A DNA stretch of 64,000 nt from Tritrichomonas musculus (GCA_039105265.1 JAPFFF010000065.1:186001-250000), one strand, 5' to 3'. Counted from the stretch's first letter, positions 28,248-37,048 are shown. A program made the numbers and translations. The notes: generated by a model from the letters alone, not told the origin.

Positions 28248-30752
28248 ATGTCAAAACAAGATAAAAATAATTCATCTGATAGCTTTGAATTAGATTTAAG
28301 TGGTAATATTGATGATGATTCTGTATTTGACAGTGAGGTATCTAAACCTGATGATGATGATTATGAACTAGAGGACCCGATAGATTATTTTAAGAACACG
28401 TTTCTCAGTACATACAAACTAGAACACCCCAATGATTTAATTAATTTGTTGTATCAAATACAAAACAATGAATATACAGGAAGAAGTGTCGGAAAGATTC
28501 GTGAAATGAAAGTTAAGTTTCGACGATTTGTTTCATTGATGAACAAAATCAATGCAGGAATTAAAAGCAAAGGTAATCAATTCCTTAGTTTAAGAGAGTA
28601 CACAACAGATAAAAAAAGTCTTGATACAATTATCAATTACTTTAATATTGTTGCCAACGATGATTTAAATTATAGTTCTGACGGTTTTCGTTCATCACCC
28701 ATCAAACCACCGAGAAAGATTCAAACACCACAAACCACCAAAGGAAGAAGAAAGAGAACAAGCATTCATGAACCAACACCTGACAGCAGTAAACGAAGAA
28801 CTCCGAGAAGAAAACGCATAACTCCGAGTGATTCTGATGAATCAATGAATACAAGTTTTTTAGAGCAAGAAGATTCCCTTCCGTCAATATCATTTAACTT
28901 CCCGGAATTTGAAGAAGAAGAAGATAACCTATCAGCCTTGTTGCTGTCTCCTTACGATCAGGTAGATGATGATATAGAATTGCTTGAGCAATTAGGCTAT
29001 AACCAGCCCTGGATCAAAGTACTTCCAAGATGTTATGAAGCAGCAAAGAAACCACAAAACAAACTTGATGAACAAGCGAAAGAAAACGTTGATGCATTAC
29101 ATCAAACACTAGAAACTATTAGAGACAAGATGAAGAGAAACATTGATATAACCAATGAACGAAAATCAATTACAGGCTTATCATCATTCTTCAGAGTGTT
29201 TGACACAATCATTAATAGAAAACCTATCAAAGGCTCTGATGTCATACAACCAATCAAACCGCCATCAATCAAACCAATAACAAACAATAATAATAATAAT
29301 TTTTCGAGTAATAAAATGGATGATGATACAACATTTATTGCTAACGAGGATGATGAAACAGAACTTAATGAAACGTTTCAACAGTACAATGAACGTGTAA
29401 AGAACCCTGTCAAAAAAGTTAAGTTCAATAAGCTTAATTCTTTCGATGAATCACGTTTTAAGAAAGGAGCAGAATTTGAGTCACCAACATCTGAAGAAGA
29501 AATTCAACGATTATTGCAACAATACAAACAAGAAATCAAAACAACAGGTAAACGTGAAAACAGAGATGCTCCGACAGTTCTTAGCAATATCGGTAAATTC
29601 GGGAACTTAGATATTCAATCACACACACAAAACAGCTCATTTTACAAACAAAACTTCCTTGATATAATCATTAACGGAAATTACAGAGTTAAATACATTC
29701 CTTCAGCCGCTACACGAGACCAGGCAAAAGTTTATTGTCACACACATCTTGACCCGGACGGAAAACCAAAATACAGATTACTTCCAACCAACGCTAAAGA
29801 CCCGTCAGGAGAGATTGAAATAACAGACCTGAACGGTGATAAAGTTGATGATATTATATTAGTTGATAAACGAGGTGTTCCACAAATCATTAACGGATAC
29901 AAGCTTGTATTTGCTTCTCCTTACAAGAAGGTTTGGAAAACAATGGTTACTACACCAGAAGCACGAAAGAAATTACCGTTTAATGTCTGGCTTGATGAAA
30001 TGTTTGAGAAAAGCAAAGAGAAAATCGATTGGAATACAGGTAAATATATTCTTCAAGACTCAAGCAAAACACGACTCGCTCCGTACATTCAATACTATTC
30101 TGATTTGAGATTAGGAAAACCAAGAGTCAGCACCAGAGCATCACCAAATTCATTCTGGAGTAGTCTCTTTTCTAAGATATGGAAGGTTTATTGGGAGATA
30201 TTCAGTGAAATACATCCGTTATCAAAAGTTGTTAATTATCTTACTATATCAAATGCATTATTTGTATATCACTTTGATAATCCCGTTAAGAAAGCAATTG
30301 AAACAGAACATAATTTGAAGCCGATGAATTACGTTGAATGGATGAATTACAGGAAAACACAAAAATCTGATTATAACAAGAAATGTATTGCTCTCATACA
30401 AGATTTCATAAACAAATCTAAAAAGACAATCGTCTTCGAAACCGGTAAATGGTCTAGAGATATTAATAGCTGGAATCCTGAGTTTAAGACCATTATCGAA
30501 AACATTAATTACTTAATTCAGAAAGTTGCACCCGCAGGTACTGATGTTAATGAAACAATAGCTTACATCAATGTTGCTAGCCCGACAGATATTCAAACGT
30601 TAAAGGAGGTTTCAAATAATAATATCGCCGTCTGGATTGATACAGTTTACGGTAAGGGTTGCGGATATATTGAATATAAGATTCAAATGTCTAAACAAAA
30701 GATTGAGAGACTATCAGCAGCAGAAGGATATGATATCAAAGTACCTGAATAA
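28248..30752 (+). CDS. 834-aa protein of unknown function
   Basis: The N-terminal ~380 residues are acidic, then Ser/Arg/Pro-rich low-complexity (GRRKRTSIHE, RRTPRRKR), likely disordered and DNA- or protein-binding. The C-terminal ~400 residues are of normal composition, with aromatic helical stretches (FWSSLFSKIWKVYWEIFSEI) that may contact a membrane or capsid, and a long basic helix. I find no protease, nuclease or ATPase motif. Its size and position in the virion-gene half suggest a structural or internal particle protein, but this is a guess. No counterpart was identified in element 2. Confidence 0.65.
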   Translation: MSKQDKNNSSDSFELDLSGNIDDDSVFDSEVSKPDDDDYELEDPIDYFKNTFLSTYKLEHPNDLINLLYQIQNNEYTGRSVGKIREMKVKFRRFVSLMNKINAGIKSKGNQFLSLREYTTDKKSLDTIINYFNIVANDDLNYSSDGFRSSPIKPPRKIQTPQTTKGRRKRTSIHEPTPDSSKRRTPRRKRITPSDSDESMNTSFLEQEDSLPSISFNFPEFEEEEDNLSALLLSPYDQVDDDIELLEQLGYNQPWIKVLPRCYEAAKKPQNKLDEQAKENVDALHQTLETIRDKMKRNIDITNERKSITGLSSFFRVFDTIINRKPIKGSDVIQPIKPPSIKPITNNNNNNFSSNKMDDDTTFIANEDDETELNETFQQYNERVKNPVKKVKFNKLNSFDESRFKKGAEFESPTSEEEIQRLLQQYKQEIKTTGKRENRDAPTVLSNIGKFGNLDIQSHTQNSSFYKQNFLDIIINGNYRVKYIPSAATRDQAKVYCHTHLDPDGKPKYRLLPTNAKDPSGEIEITDLNGDKVDDIILVDKRGVPQIINGYKLVFASPYKKVWKTMVTTPEARKKLPFNVWLDEMFEKSKEKIDWNTGKYILQDSSKTRLAPYIQYYSDLRLGKPRVSTRASPNSFWSSLFSKIWKVYWEIFSEIHPLSKVVNYLTISNALFVYHFDNPVKKAIETEHNLKPMNYVEWMNYRKTQKSDYNKKCIALIQDFINKSKKTIVFETGKWSRDINSWNPEFKTIIENINYLIQKVAPAGTDVNETIAYINVASPTDIQTLKEVSNNNIAVWIDTVYGKGCGYIEYKIQMSKQKIERLSAAEGYDIKVPE

Positions 30753-30821
30753 ATAAAAATAAATTAATGATTATTTGATGAAGCTACCTTGAACCTCTTT
30801 TGCAAAATGATGATTTTATTT

Positions 30822-31826
30822 TTATGACGGTCTTCTTCTTCTCCTCCTTCTCGTTGAGTCACTGCCCGCAGTATTTAAAGAATCATTATGTATTGGAAAC
30901 GGTTGTGAATTCGTTTGTTTTTTACTGTGTTTACCCTTTGAATCACTTTGTTTTTTATTTTTTGGTGAACCATTAGGGAATGTATCGGAAGATGAATCAG
31001 AAAGTAATGAATCAGATGAAGATGAAAATGTTTTTCTTATTGAATACGGTTGAGGTGATTCATCATCACTGAAAGCAATCCATCCGTACTTTATTGGCGG
31101 GTTATCATTATCGTCGTCAGATGAAGAAGATACATGATAAACTTTTGCATTTGCAAATGATACATCTTCATTTTGTGGTGATTTGAAAGGAGATGTCGCA
31201 GCATTAGCAAACTTATTTGTTTGTGGGGGTGATTTGTAGGGAGATGTCCCGAAATCCTTCAGATACGGTGATGTAGTCGCGTCAGCAAATTGAATATGTT
31301 TATTTATTTTTGGTGTTTGTGGATGTGAATTGATAACAGGTATTGAGTATGTTGATGTCTGTGGCGGTTGATTAAATTGATTCATTTGTGGTGGCGGTGG
31401 TGGTGTTTGATTAAATTGATTCATTTGTGGTGGTGGTTGATTTCCGAAACACGTTTGTTTCGTCTTCTGGTATTCCTCTTGAACATCATCAATATGTTGA
31501 TTTCGATTAATGTATTGATAATCTTGCAGCTTTCTTTTCAAACGAAAATCATTATGTTCCTGTTGTTCATTTAATACCAAATTATTTGTTTGTCTTTGGT
31601 AATCCAGTAAATTAGTTCTCGGTGGTAATTGAGTCCTCAATACATTAGCTTGTGTTTGATATAATTGTGCATTTGCATTTCCAATCTGTTGTACTTCATA
31701 TGCTTTATTTCTTATATCACGTGCCCGTTCACGGACTTTCTGTCTTTGTATACGTATCGCTTTCTCTCGTTCTTCTCTCTCGATTTGTTCCTTTGTTTTA
31801 AACAAATTACCGAGATTATTAAACAT
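30822..31826 (-). CDS. Basic, low-complexity 334-aa protein
   Basis: The N-terminus is a long charged helix (IEREEREKAIRIQRQKVRER). The middle holds Pro/Gln/Asn repeats (PPPQMNQFNQ type) and ATTSPxK repeats. The C-terminus is Ser/Asp-rich and ends in an Arg run (RRRRRRRPS). The pattern suits a disordered nucleic-acid-condensing or scaffold protein of the particle, loosely like the proline-rich protein at 52040-53461 in element 2. There is no recognisable enzyme domain. Confidence 0.65.
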   Translation of the reverse strand: MFNNLGNLFKTKEQIEREEREKAIRIQRQKVRERARDIRNKAYEVQQIGNANAQLYQTQANVLRTQLPPRTNLLDYQRQTNNLVLNEQQEHNDFRLKRKLQDYQYINRNQHIDDVQEEYQKTKQTCFGNQPPPQMNQFNQTPPPPPQMNQFNQPPQTSTYSIPVINSHPQTPKINKHIQFADATTSPYLKDFGTSPYKSPPQTNKFANAATSPFKSPQNEDVSFANAKVYHVSSSSDDDNDNPPIKYGWIAFSDDESPQPYSIRKTFSSSSDSLLSDSSSDTFPNGSPKNKKQSDSKGKHSKKQTNSQPFPIHNDSLNTAGSDSTRRRRRRRPS

Positions 31827-31839
31827 ATTCTTTGATACT

Positions 31840-32190
31840 TCAATAAATTAATAAACAACTGAATATAAATGATTCAGGTTCAATAACGTTTCCTTTCATG
31901 TCTGTGAACCATAAATGATATTCTTTTTTTGTGTTGTTCAGACACTCATATTTACGGTATTTGGTTTGTCTTCTGTTAGCAAGCATAATGAAATGGTCAC
32001 AGAAAGGCATGAATTCAACTATATCTGAATGAACCATTAAATCACCGACAATATGTTGATTGACAACAGCCCCGCAATACTGAACAACAATATACTTCTT
32101 GTTGCGACTATAAACGAAATCATCAGGAAGAATAAAATCTTTTGTTTGTGTGTGATAGTATCGTTTTGTGATTGCTTGTTTAGCTTTCAT
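31840..32190 (-). CDS. Candidate minor capsid (penton-like) protein, 116 aa
   Basis: A small beta-rich protein with alternating strands (KYIVVQYCGAVV, HIVGDLMVHSD, DHFIMLAN) and a C-terminal YHLWFTDMKGNVIEP followed by a hydrophobic strand. That end resembles the last strands of single jelly-roll minor capsid proteins of Mavericks and virophages (phenyl/Trp-x-Asp, Gly-Asn, then a strand). It is shorter than typical penton proteins, so it may be only part of the fold. It overlaps the integrase gene by 11 bp on the same strand. Confidence 0.45.
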   Translation of the reverse strand: MKAKQAITKRYYHTQTKDFILPDDFVYSRNKKYIVVQYCGAVVNQHIVGDLMVHSDIVEFMPFCDHFIMLANRRQTKYRKYECLNNTKKEYHLWFTDMKGNVIEPESFIFSCLLIY

Positions 32191-33295
32191 TTTGCGTTTT
32201 ATAAGTCAAAAAGAATATTTTATAATCATCATTCAAAGCATCTATTGACGAACAAACATATTTTGTGTACATGATTGGAACTGTTATTATTGTTTTATTC
32301 TTCAGTGTTTTGTTAGTTTGACGCAAAGGATTTAATAGTTTACATTTAACGTTTCCTGATTCATAACAAATGAATTCAGCAAGTTCATTGAACACTCTTC
32401 TTCGCTTTTCATGTTTCTTTTCTGTTTTTCCGTAATCGGTGTGAATGAGTATTATATTTTTGGGTTTATATGACAGAAGACCTTTAAATCGTTGTTTTTG
32501 TTGAATCTCTTTCAATTGCATTGATTTGGCTCTTATGTATTGCCATTCAAAGTCGCGGTCGTCTTGCATCTGTTGAGGTGTAAGATAAATGTATTTTGAT
32601 TGCCGTTTGTCAAGGTATTCATCAGTTTCTTCGTCAAATGATGTGTATAAAGGATTCAATAAACGAAGAGATGAGTGAGGAGTGTTATTGTACCATTCAA
32701 CCATTTGTTGCATCAATACATTGTTTGTCATTCGTTGTTGTGATTGACCGAAAGCATTTCGTAATGTTCTGATTACTGCATCGACACATTTATGTGCATT
32801 CGTGAAAGGTGAATTATCAATGATTAACTTTATTTTGTTTGGAGCTTTGAATTTAATTGACGGTTTGTCTGATTGATATCGTTCTTCACCGTTGCAATAG
32901 TTTTTGAATGCATTTGATATGAAAGCCTTTTCACCATCACATTTAATTGTTTCAATTCTGATATTCCTTTTATTGACTAGTTTATCTATTACTTTGATTA
33001 CATAATACTCAGACTTGTAATCAATTGGTTCAACAATTAAGTATTTGGTGTTTACATTGATAAGAACAAGATAAGCTTTGTTTAATGCAAACATTATATC
33101 CATCTCGTATGCGTACGGTTCAAATGAGAAGTCTGGTTTTGATAGTTTCTTTACTGTTTTCAATCGGAAATCCGGTATGTATGGCTCGGTTTTAATGTTT
33201 GTGTCTTTGATGTATTTGTATTTAGATTTGAAAGGATAATTAATTGATTCTTTGTAGCTGCGTGTACTCGCTGTGTCTTCGATGTATTCATTCAT
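32180..33295 (-). CDS. Maverick integrase (retroviral-type, DDE/RNase H fold)
   Basis: A 371-aa protein. Asp66 (YEMDIMF) and Asp120 (IKCDGEKAF) are the first two acids. The third site, in HKCVDAVIRTLRN, has Asp172 where Glu is usual. The region after it (WYNNTPHSSL) is typical of these integrases. The C-terminal ~120 residues include a basic beta-rich segment. No chromodomain is seen, unlike the element 2 integrase. The enzyme should insert the linear element DNA and produce the 6-bp target duplication. A CTTTTATTTTTG motif lies 8 bp before the ATG. Confidence 0.88.
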   Translation of the reverse strand: MNEYIEDTASTRSYKESINYPFKSKYKYIKDTNIKTEPYIPDFRLKTVKKLSKPDFSFEPYAYEMDIMFALNKAYLVLINVNTKYLIVEPIDYKSEYYVIKVIDKLVNKRNIRIETIKCDGEKAFISNAFKNYCNGEERYQSDKPSIKFKAPNKIKLIIDNSPFTNAHKCVDAVIRTLRNAFGQSQQRMTNNVLMQQMVEWYNNTPHSSLRLLNPLYTSFDEETDEYLDKRQSKYIYLTPQQMQDDRDFEWQYIRAKSMQLKEIQQKQRFKGLLSYKPKNIILIHTDYGKTEKKHEKRRRVFNELAEFICYESGNVKCKLLNPLRQTNKTLKNKTIITVPIMYTKYVCSSIDALNDDYKIFFLTYKTQNES

Positions 33296-33303
33296 TTTGA
33301 TCG

Positions 33304-33315
33304 CAAAAATAAAAG
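33304..33315 (-). promoter_or_regulatory. T-rich upstream motif (CTTTTATTTTTG)
   Basis: A full match to the shared motif, on the minus strand 8 bp before the integrase ATG. Confidence 0.5.
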
Positions 33316-33361
33316 ACTAAAATGAAGCCTTTTTGTTTTGAAAAACAGTCAAAGAATCACA

Positions 33362-33411
33362 AAAATGAAAAGAGATATAGAAAGGGGTAATTTTAACCTT
33401 CAATCGAAATC
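33362..33411 (-). repeat. Interspersed element-1 repeat, copy d
   Basis: On the minus strand it reads GATTTCGATTGAAGGTTAAA then ATTACCCCTTT and TATATCTCTTTT, close to copies b and c. It lies between the major capsid gene stop and the integrase gene. Confidence 0.8.
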
Positions 33412-33418
33412 AGTTTAT

Positions 33419-35287
33419 TTATTCATTAGCTTGCGAACCTTTTGGCGTTTCATCATCAACGTATTCTAAACCTTCGAGAGACAGCCTAAAATAGGTGTCA
33501 CGGCACAAACATAACTGACAGGGGGGTGGATGAACTGTACCTTCTTCATTTACATTATAATATGTATCGTTCACACCTGTGTGAATTGGTTGACCGTTGA
33601 TTTGAATTTGAACATTACCAAAACCTCCGTCTAAACCATCATAACAATAACCTGCAGATGATCTTTCAGTTTGAATATTGAATACAAATGATGTTGCATC
33701 AGACAAAGTGTTTTTGTATCGATTACCTCGTGAGTCGTTCTTTGGCATAGTAAATGAATCTTCAAATTCCTTTGTACATTGAAGTGTAATTGCGTCTAAA
33801 TCACCGGCAGTCAATTGATTTTCAAAGAATCTTGCACCGATGGTATCTACGTTCTCGTCAGGGAAGTTCTTACCGCCTATGTTCAAATAACAGTTTTGAT
33901 AAACAGGGTTTTCAAATACAGTCAAATCATTATGATGCTTTGGAAACAGAACCGATATCGTTGTAACGTTAATCAAAGGTATGTTCAATGTTGATTTGAT
34001 TCCGTTTGCGGCGGCAGCAATCGGAAATGCATGATAATCAACCTTCTGTGAAGGAATGATTAAACCTTGTCTCAAAATGTTTTCAATACCTTGACGTGTT
34101 GCTTCACAAACACCGTAGCCCTGCATGTTTGATTTGCAAAGAGTGATTGTCATTTGATTACAGGTCAATGTTGCAACACCGTTTGAATATTCAATGTCTT
34201 TATGTTTTGTTTCTAAGATTTTAACAACATCGCCCGGAGCTAACGGAGCATCGGGATCAGCCGATGCAATCATTTCTGCAAACGTTCCTTTATTAACATC
34301 AGCCTCTTTCACATGAAACTTCTCATAATCATCAGTTGTGTAATGAAATACAACTTCTTTTGGTGTTTCATCTTCCTCAACAGGATTGCCGGCATGTATT
34401 CTTTGATATTTGATTGTAAGTGTTTGATCAAACACGGAAGGAATGGTTGCTTCATTACCGATTTGTGTGAATTGACGTTTAAGTTTACCGCGAACCTTTA
34501 AATCACGAAGTTTATCTAATGATTCAGCAGAAACAGATTCATCATCTTCGAGAAATGCTTTTGTTTCAGCAACTACATACGGATCAATAACAGCCCAAAC
34601 AAGACCGGCGGGGCTAACTTGAAAACGAATTGATAAATCACCGATGATTCCGTTAGGGAACAGATCAAATGCCTGTAATGCTAGTAAGTCATCAAACGGA
34701 AGGTTTAAATCAAATTCAACTTGTGCTCTTCCGTTCTCTTTGAAATTCATCAGATTTACATACGTTCCTGCCATTGTTTGTGAATATTGACTTACATTTT
34801 CCCATAAAGAATGAACGAATCTACGTCTTTTCTTTTCTGTTTCTGGTTTAAGTGCAGAATATAAGAAACCTTCACGAACACATTCATTCTGTTGATATCC
34901 GACATTAACATTATTATGTAGAATCTCTAAACGATCGAACAACTGATTTGATGATTTGAAACCGACAAACAGTTTGTAGAAGTGTTGAGGGTCTTCAATG
35001 GTTCGCAATTTATCAAGATCGGTATTCAACTGTAAATCTAGTTTGACATGAAATGTCAGAAATCCTTTGTCAACATCACTTATGAAATGATCAGGATGAG
35101 TTAAACTGATTTGTGAGTATTGACCTGCTGTAAACGGTGCGGGCTGATCATGACAGTCAACAGTTCTGAATGAAAATGAACGTGTTCCGTCATTAACGTT
35201 AATCATATGACGCATCTCTTCAAATGCATGCAATACATTTCCTGTTTCGATTTGATGGTTATGTGATCTCTCATTACGATATAACAT
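33419..35287 (-). CDS. Major capsid protein (double jelly-roll), 622 aa
   Basis: Aligns by pattern with the 560-aa protein of element 2 (56642-58324): FVGFKSSNQLFDRLEILHNN against WFGFKDARDAVEKYEIVANG, then an ECVREGFLYSA / GCEESFLTACC block, a LPFDDLLALQAFDLFPNGIIG / LRRFLPLSN segment and an FQVSPAGLVW / FSTAGMVYC strand. The size and beta-rich composition fit the double jelly-roll capsid proteins described for Mavericks. It should form the trimeric capsomers of an icosahedral particle. It is divergent from the small amphipathic protein gene, sharing 52 bp. Confidence 0.82.
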   Translation of the reverse strand: MLYRNERSHNHQIETGNVLHAFEEMRHMINVNDGTRSFSFRTVDCHDQPAPFTAGQYSQISLTHPDHFISDVDKGFLTFHVKLDLQLNTDLDKLRTIEDPQHFYKLFVGFKSSNQLFDRLEILHNNVNVGYQQNECVREGFLYSALKPETEKKRRRFVHSLWENVSQYSQTMAGTYVNLMNFKENGRAQVEFDLNLPFDDLLALQAFDLFPNGIIGDLSIRFQVSPAGLVWAVIDPYVVAETKAFLEDDESVSAESLDKLRDLKVRGKLKRQFTQIGNEATIPSVFDQTLTIKYQRIHAGNPVEEDETPKEVVFHYTTDDYEKFHVKEADVNKGTFAEMIASADPDAPLAPGDVVKILETKHKDIEYSNGVATLTCNQMTITLCKSNMQGYGVCEATRQGIENILRQGLIIPSQKVDYHAFPIAAAANGIKSTLNIPLINVTTISVLFPKHHNDLTVFENPVYQNCYLNIGGKNFPDENVDTIGARFFENQLTAGDLDAITLQCTKEFEDSFTMPKNDSRGNRYKNTLSDATSFVFNIQTERSSAGYCYDGLDGGFGNVQIQINGQPIHTGVNDTYYNVNEEGTVHPPPCQLCLCRDTYFRLSLEGLEYVDDETPKGSQANE

Positions 35288-35339
35288 TTATGATTTAATA
35301 AAAAGAATCAATATATTATCTCTTTTATTTACTCTTAAA

Positions 35340-35591
35340 ATGGGTATAGGCATATTCAATAAGATAAAGAACGGTTTCAAGAAGTTCGGAAACAAAATCA
35401 AAGACGTAGCAACAAAGATTGTTGATAACATCCCTAAAGTCGTTGATGTCGGAAAACAGATTATCGATAAAGTTAAACCGATAACGAAATTCATTCCAGG
35501 CGTCGGTCAAGTTATTGACACTATTGATACAGGTTTAAGTATGGCAGGTCGAGTTGGAACGGTTGGAAAGTCAATATTAGATAAAGTTTAA
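35340..35591 (+). CDS. Small amphipathic, possibly membrane-active protein, 83 aa
   Basis: It begins with a basic amphipathic helix (MGIGIFNKIKNGFKKFGNKI), then DNIPKVVDVGKQIIDKVK and a Gly-rich hydrophobic end (FIPGVGQVIDT, AGRVGTVGK). The composition resembles minor virion proteins that disrupt membranes or coat the inner capsid, such as adenovirus pVI-type proteins. It adjoins the capsid gene, as does the 151-aa analogue in element 2 (58941-59396). The analogy is by size, composition and position, not alignment. Confidence 0.6.
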   Translation: MGIGIFNKIKNGFKKFGNKIKDVATKIVDNIPKVVDVGKQIIDKVKPITKFIPGVGQVIDTIDTGLSMAGRVGTVGKSILDKV

Positions 35592-35623
35592 TGATATCTA
35601 TAAACGTTTTATCATAAACTCAA

Positions 35624-36154
35624 ATGAATGAAAACATTAATGAACTTAAAGTAATAAACGAAACCATTAATGAATCAAAAGTGTTTAAATCAGTTGAAGA
35701 GTTCAATTTGTTCTATCAAAAGAATATTGATCAAATGAAATCACAAACGACAAACTATTTGAACAAGATTTATAAAATCATCACTAACGACGGAAATGAA
35801 TACAAAATCACAAAACGTAATTGCAAAGACGGAAAACGATGTTCAGGAGACATTTATTTGAAGAAAGTCGGGAATACAATCACTAAAACACTTGAGAATG
35901 ACAATATCACCGCTGATATTATTATGCTAAGAGAAACAGTTGATGCGATATCTTCCAAGACTGATGAACTTCGCGATTTGTTTGACAGTAAGTTGATTCA
36001 CGTTGATATCATCATTAAACAGCTCATCGATAAAAATAAAATACTTGAAGAACATATCAATAAGCTTTCAAATGTTGTTGACCAACAATCAAAAGTCATT
36101 AATGAATATGTATTAAATGTTGTTGCTCCTGACAACCACCGAATGATTAAGTGA
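35624..36154 (+). CDS. 176-aa coiled-coil protein of unknown function
   Basis: The N-terminal part contains a small beta-like segment with two Cys (KRNCKDGKRCSGDIYLKK). The C-terminal ~90 residues form a long coiled coil (LRETVDAISSKTDELRDL, DKNKILEEHINKL). The 3' end overlaps the convergent 77-aa gene by 42 bp. No counterpart was recognised in element 2. Confidence 0.6.
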   Translation: MNENINELKVINETINESKVFKSVEEFNLFYQKNIDQMKSQTTNYLNKIYKIITNDGNEYKITKRNCKDGKRCSGDIYLKKVGNTITKTLENDNITADIIMLRETVDAISSKTDELRDLFDSKLIHVDIIIKQLIDKNKILEEHINKLSNVVDQQSKVINEYVLNVVAPDNHRMIK

Positions 36155-36346
36155 ATCATGATGATTTAATGATTTAGTCGTTTTTGGCTGTGGTTCATGA
36201 AATACATTACCTTTTTCATTATAACATTTCACTGTCGGAGCTGAGTTTATTTTTGTTCTATTCTTTTGCATCGTTAATTGTAATCTATCGAAATAGTTTT
36301 TGTGTTTATCATCATGAACGGTTCTCATTTGATTAATAACAGACAT
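36113..36346 (-). CDS. 77-aa protein of unknown function
   Basis: A short polar protein (MSVINQMRTVHDDKHKNYF ...) without a recognisable domain. Its ATG is separated from the divergent ATG at 36361 by 14 bp (ATTGTTATTA region), again showing very compact starts. It overlaps the preceding convergent gene at the 3' end. Confidence 0.5.
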   Translation of the reverse strand: MSVINQMRTVHDDKHKNYFDRLQLTMQKNRTKINSAPTVKCYNEKGNVFHEPQPKTTKSLNHHDSLNHSVVVRSNNI

Positions 36347-36360
36347 TTAATTGTTATTAA

Positions 36361-36588
36361 ATGAGTGAACTAACAGAATACAAGAAAGAAATACCGGAAT
36401 TAAAACGTATCAAACGAAACTTGAAAGAAAAGTGTTATGATTACAAACAATACCTCAACAATATCAAATCGGGAATGCTTGGCTCTGACGGTCTCGCCGT
36501 TCGTGAGTCTCTTATTGAAGACATCAACAGCCTCAAAAATAAAGTTCATCAGCTTGAGAATGAATTAAATGAATTGTCTAATAAATGA
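36361..36588 (+). CDS. 75-aa coiled-coil protein ending inside the right inverted repeat
   Basis: A short charged helical protein (MSELTEYKKEIPELKRIKRN ... QLENELNELSNK). Its last ~18 codons lie within the right inverted repeat. The matching stretch at the left end is upstream, non-coding sequence of the 151-aa gene. It overlaps the 68-aa gene by 11 bp, convergently. Confidence 0.6.
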   Translation: MSELTEYKKEIPELKRIKRNLKEKCYDYKQYLNNIKSGMLGSDGLAVRESLIEDINSLKNKVHQLENELNELSNK

Positions 36589-36784
36589 GTTCTTCAAGTT
36601 CAGCTATTAATTGTTCAGGACCGTTGAATTTCTTTAGCTGTTTAATAAAGTGATTTATCTCTTTTAGTACTTCATCTATGATATCATCATTATCGTAGAG
36701 GTATTTTAAAGCGGGTCTCCATCCTTTTAGCTTTTTATTGATTCTATTAATGAGGGTGCTTAATTGTTCCGCTTGGTTTGACAT
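36578..36784 (-). CDS. 68-aa protein encoded within the inverted repeat (right copy)
   Basis: Same protein as at 14950-15156, with a few substitutions near the N-terminus (AEQLS) and near the end (GPEQLIAEL). The start is unambiguous here because the upstream ATG is out of frame. Helical and charged; family unknown. Confidence 0.7.
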   Translation of the reverse strand: MSNQAEQLSTLINRINKKLKGWRPALKYLYDNDDIIDEVLKEINHFIKQLKKFNGPEQLIAELEELIY

Positions 36785-36855
36785 TATAAATTGCTGATAA
36801 AAAAATAAAAAATTTTTGAAAGTTCTGTTTTTCGTTGATGTTATTTTTGTTCATT

Positions 36856-36896
36856 AGTCGTGTTGACGGCGGGCTTTAGCCTGACGGAAACCGACT
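36856..36896 (-). other. Conserved hairpin in right inverted repeat
   Basis: Mirror copy of the hairpin at 14839-14879, with AGTCG at 36856-36860 and CGACT at 36892-36896 on the plus strand. Confidence 0.7.
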
Positions 36897-37042
36897 GATA
36901 TATACTACTAAACAAGTTCAAAGATGTAAATTCAAAGATGAAGATTCAAAAGTGTCTACCGTCAACTTAAAACTTTTATTTTAACCCTACCCCTTTTGAT
37001 ACCCCTTTTTTATCCCCTGTCGAGCCGGTCCCCTATCTCTCT

Positions 37043-37048
37043 ACCGCT
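37043..37048. repeat. Target-site duplication, right copy (ACCGCT)
   Basis: Identical to the six bases at 14687-14692. Confidence 0.9.

Larger units (their letters stand above)
14693..37042. mobile_element. Element 1: complete Maverick/Polinton, 22.35 kb
   Basis: It is bounded by ~508-bp inverted repeats that begin AG and end CT, with ACCGCT duplicated on both sides. It encodes the diagnostic Maverick set: protein-primed family B DNA polymerase, retroviral-type integrase, FtsK/HerA packaging ATPase and a major capsid protein. It also carries two HNH nuclease domains, a fibre-like protein and orphan proteins. Most frames are intact, and the inverted repeats are nearly identical, so insertion is probably fairly recent. 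No Ulp1-type maturation protease is recognisable. Confidence 0.95.
36534..37042 (-). repeat. Element 1 right terminal inverted repeat
   Basis: The reverse complement of 14693-15200 with few differences. It contains the second copies of the 68-aa gene and of the hairpin. Confidence 0.95.
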
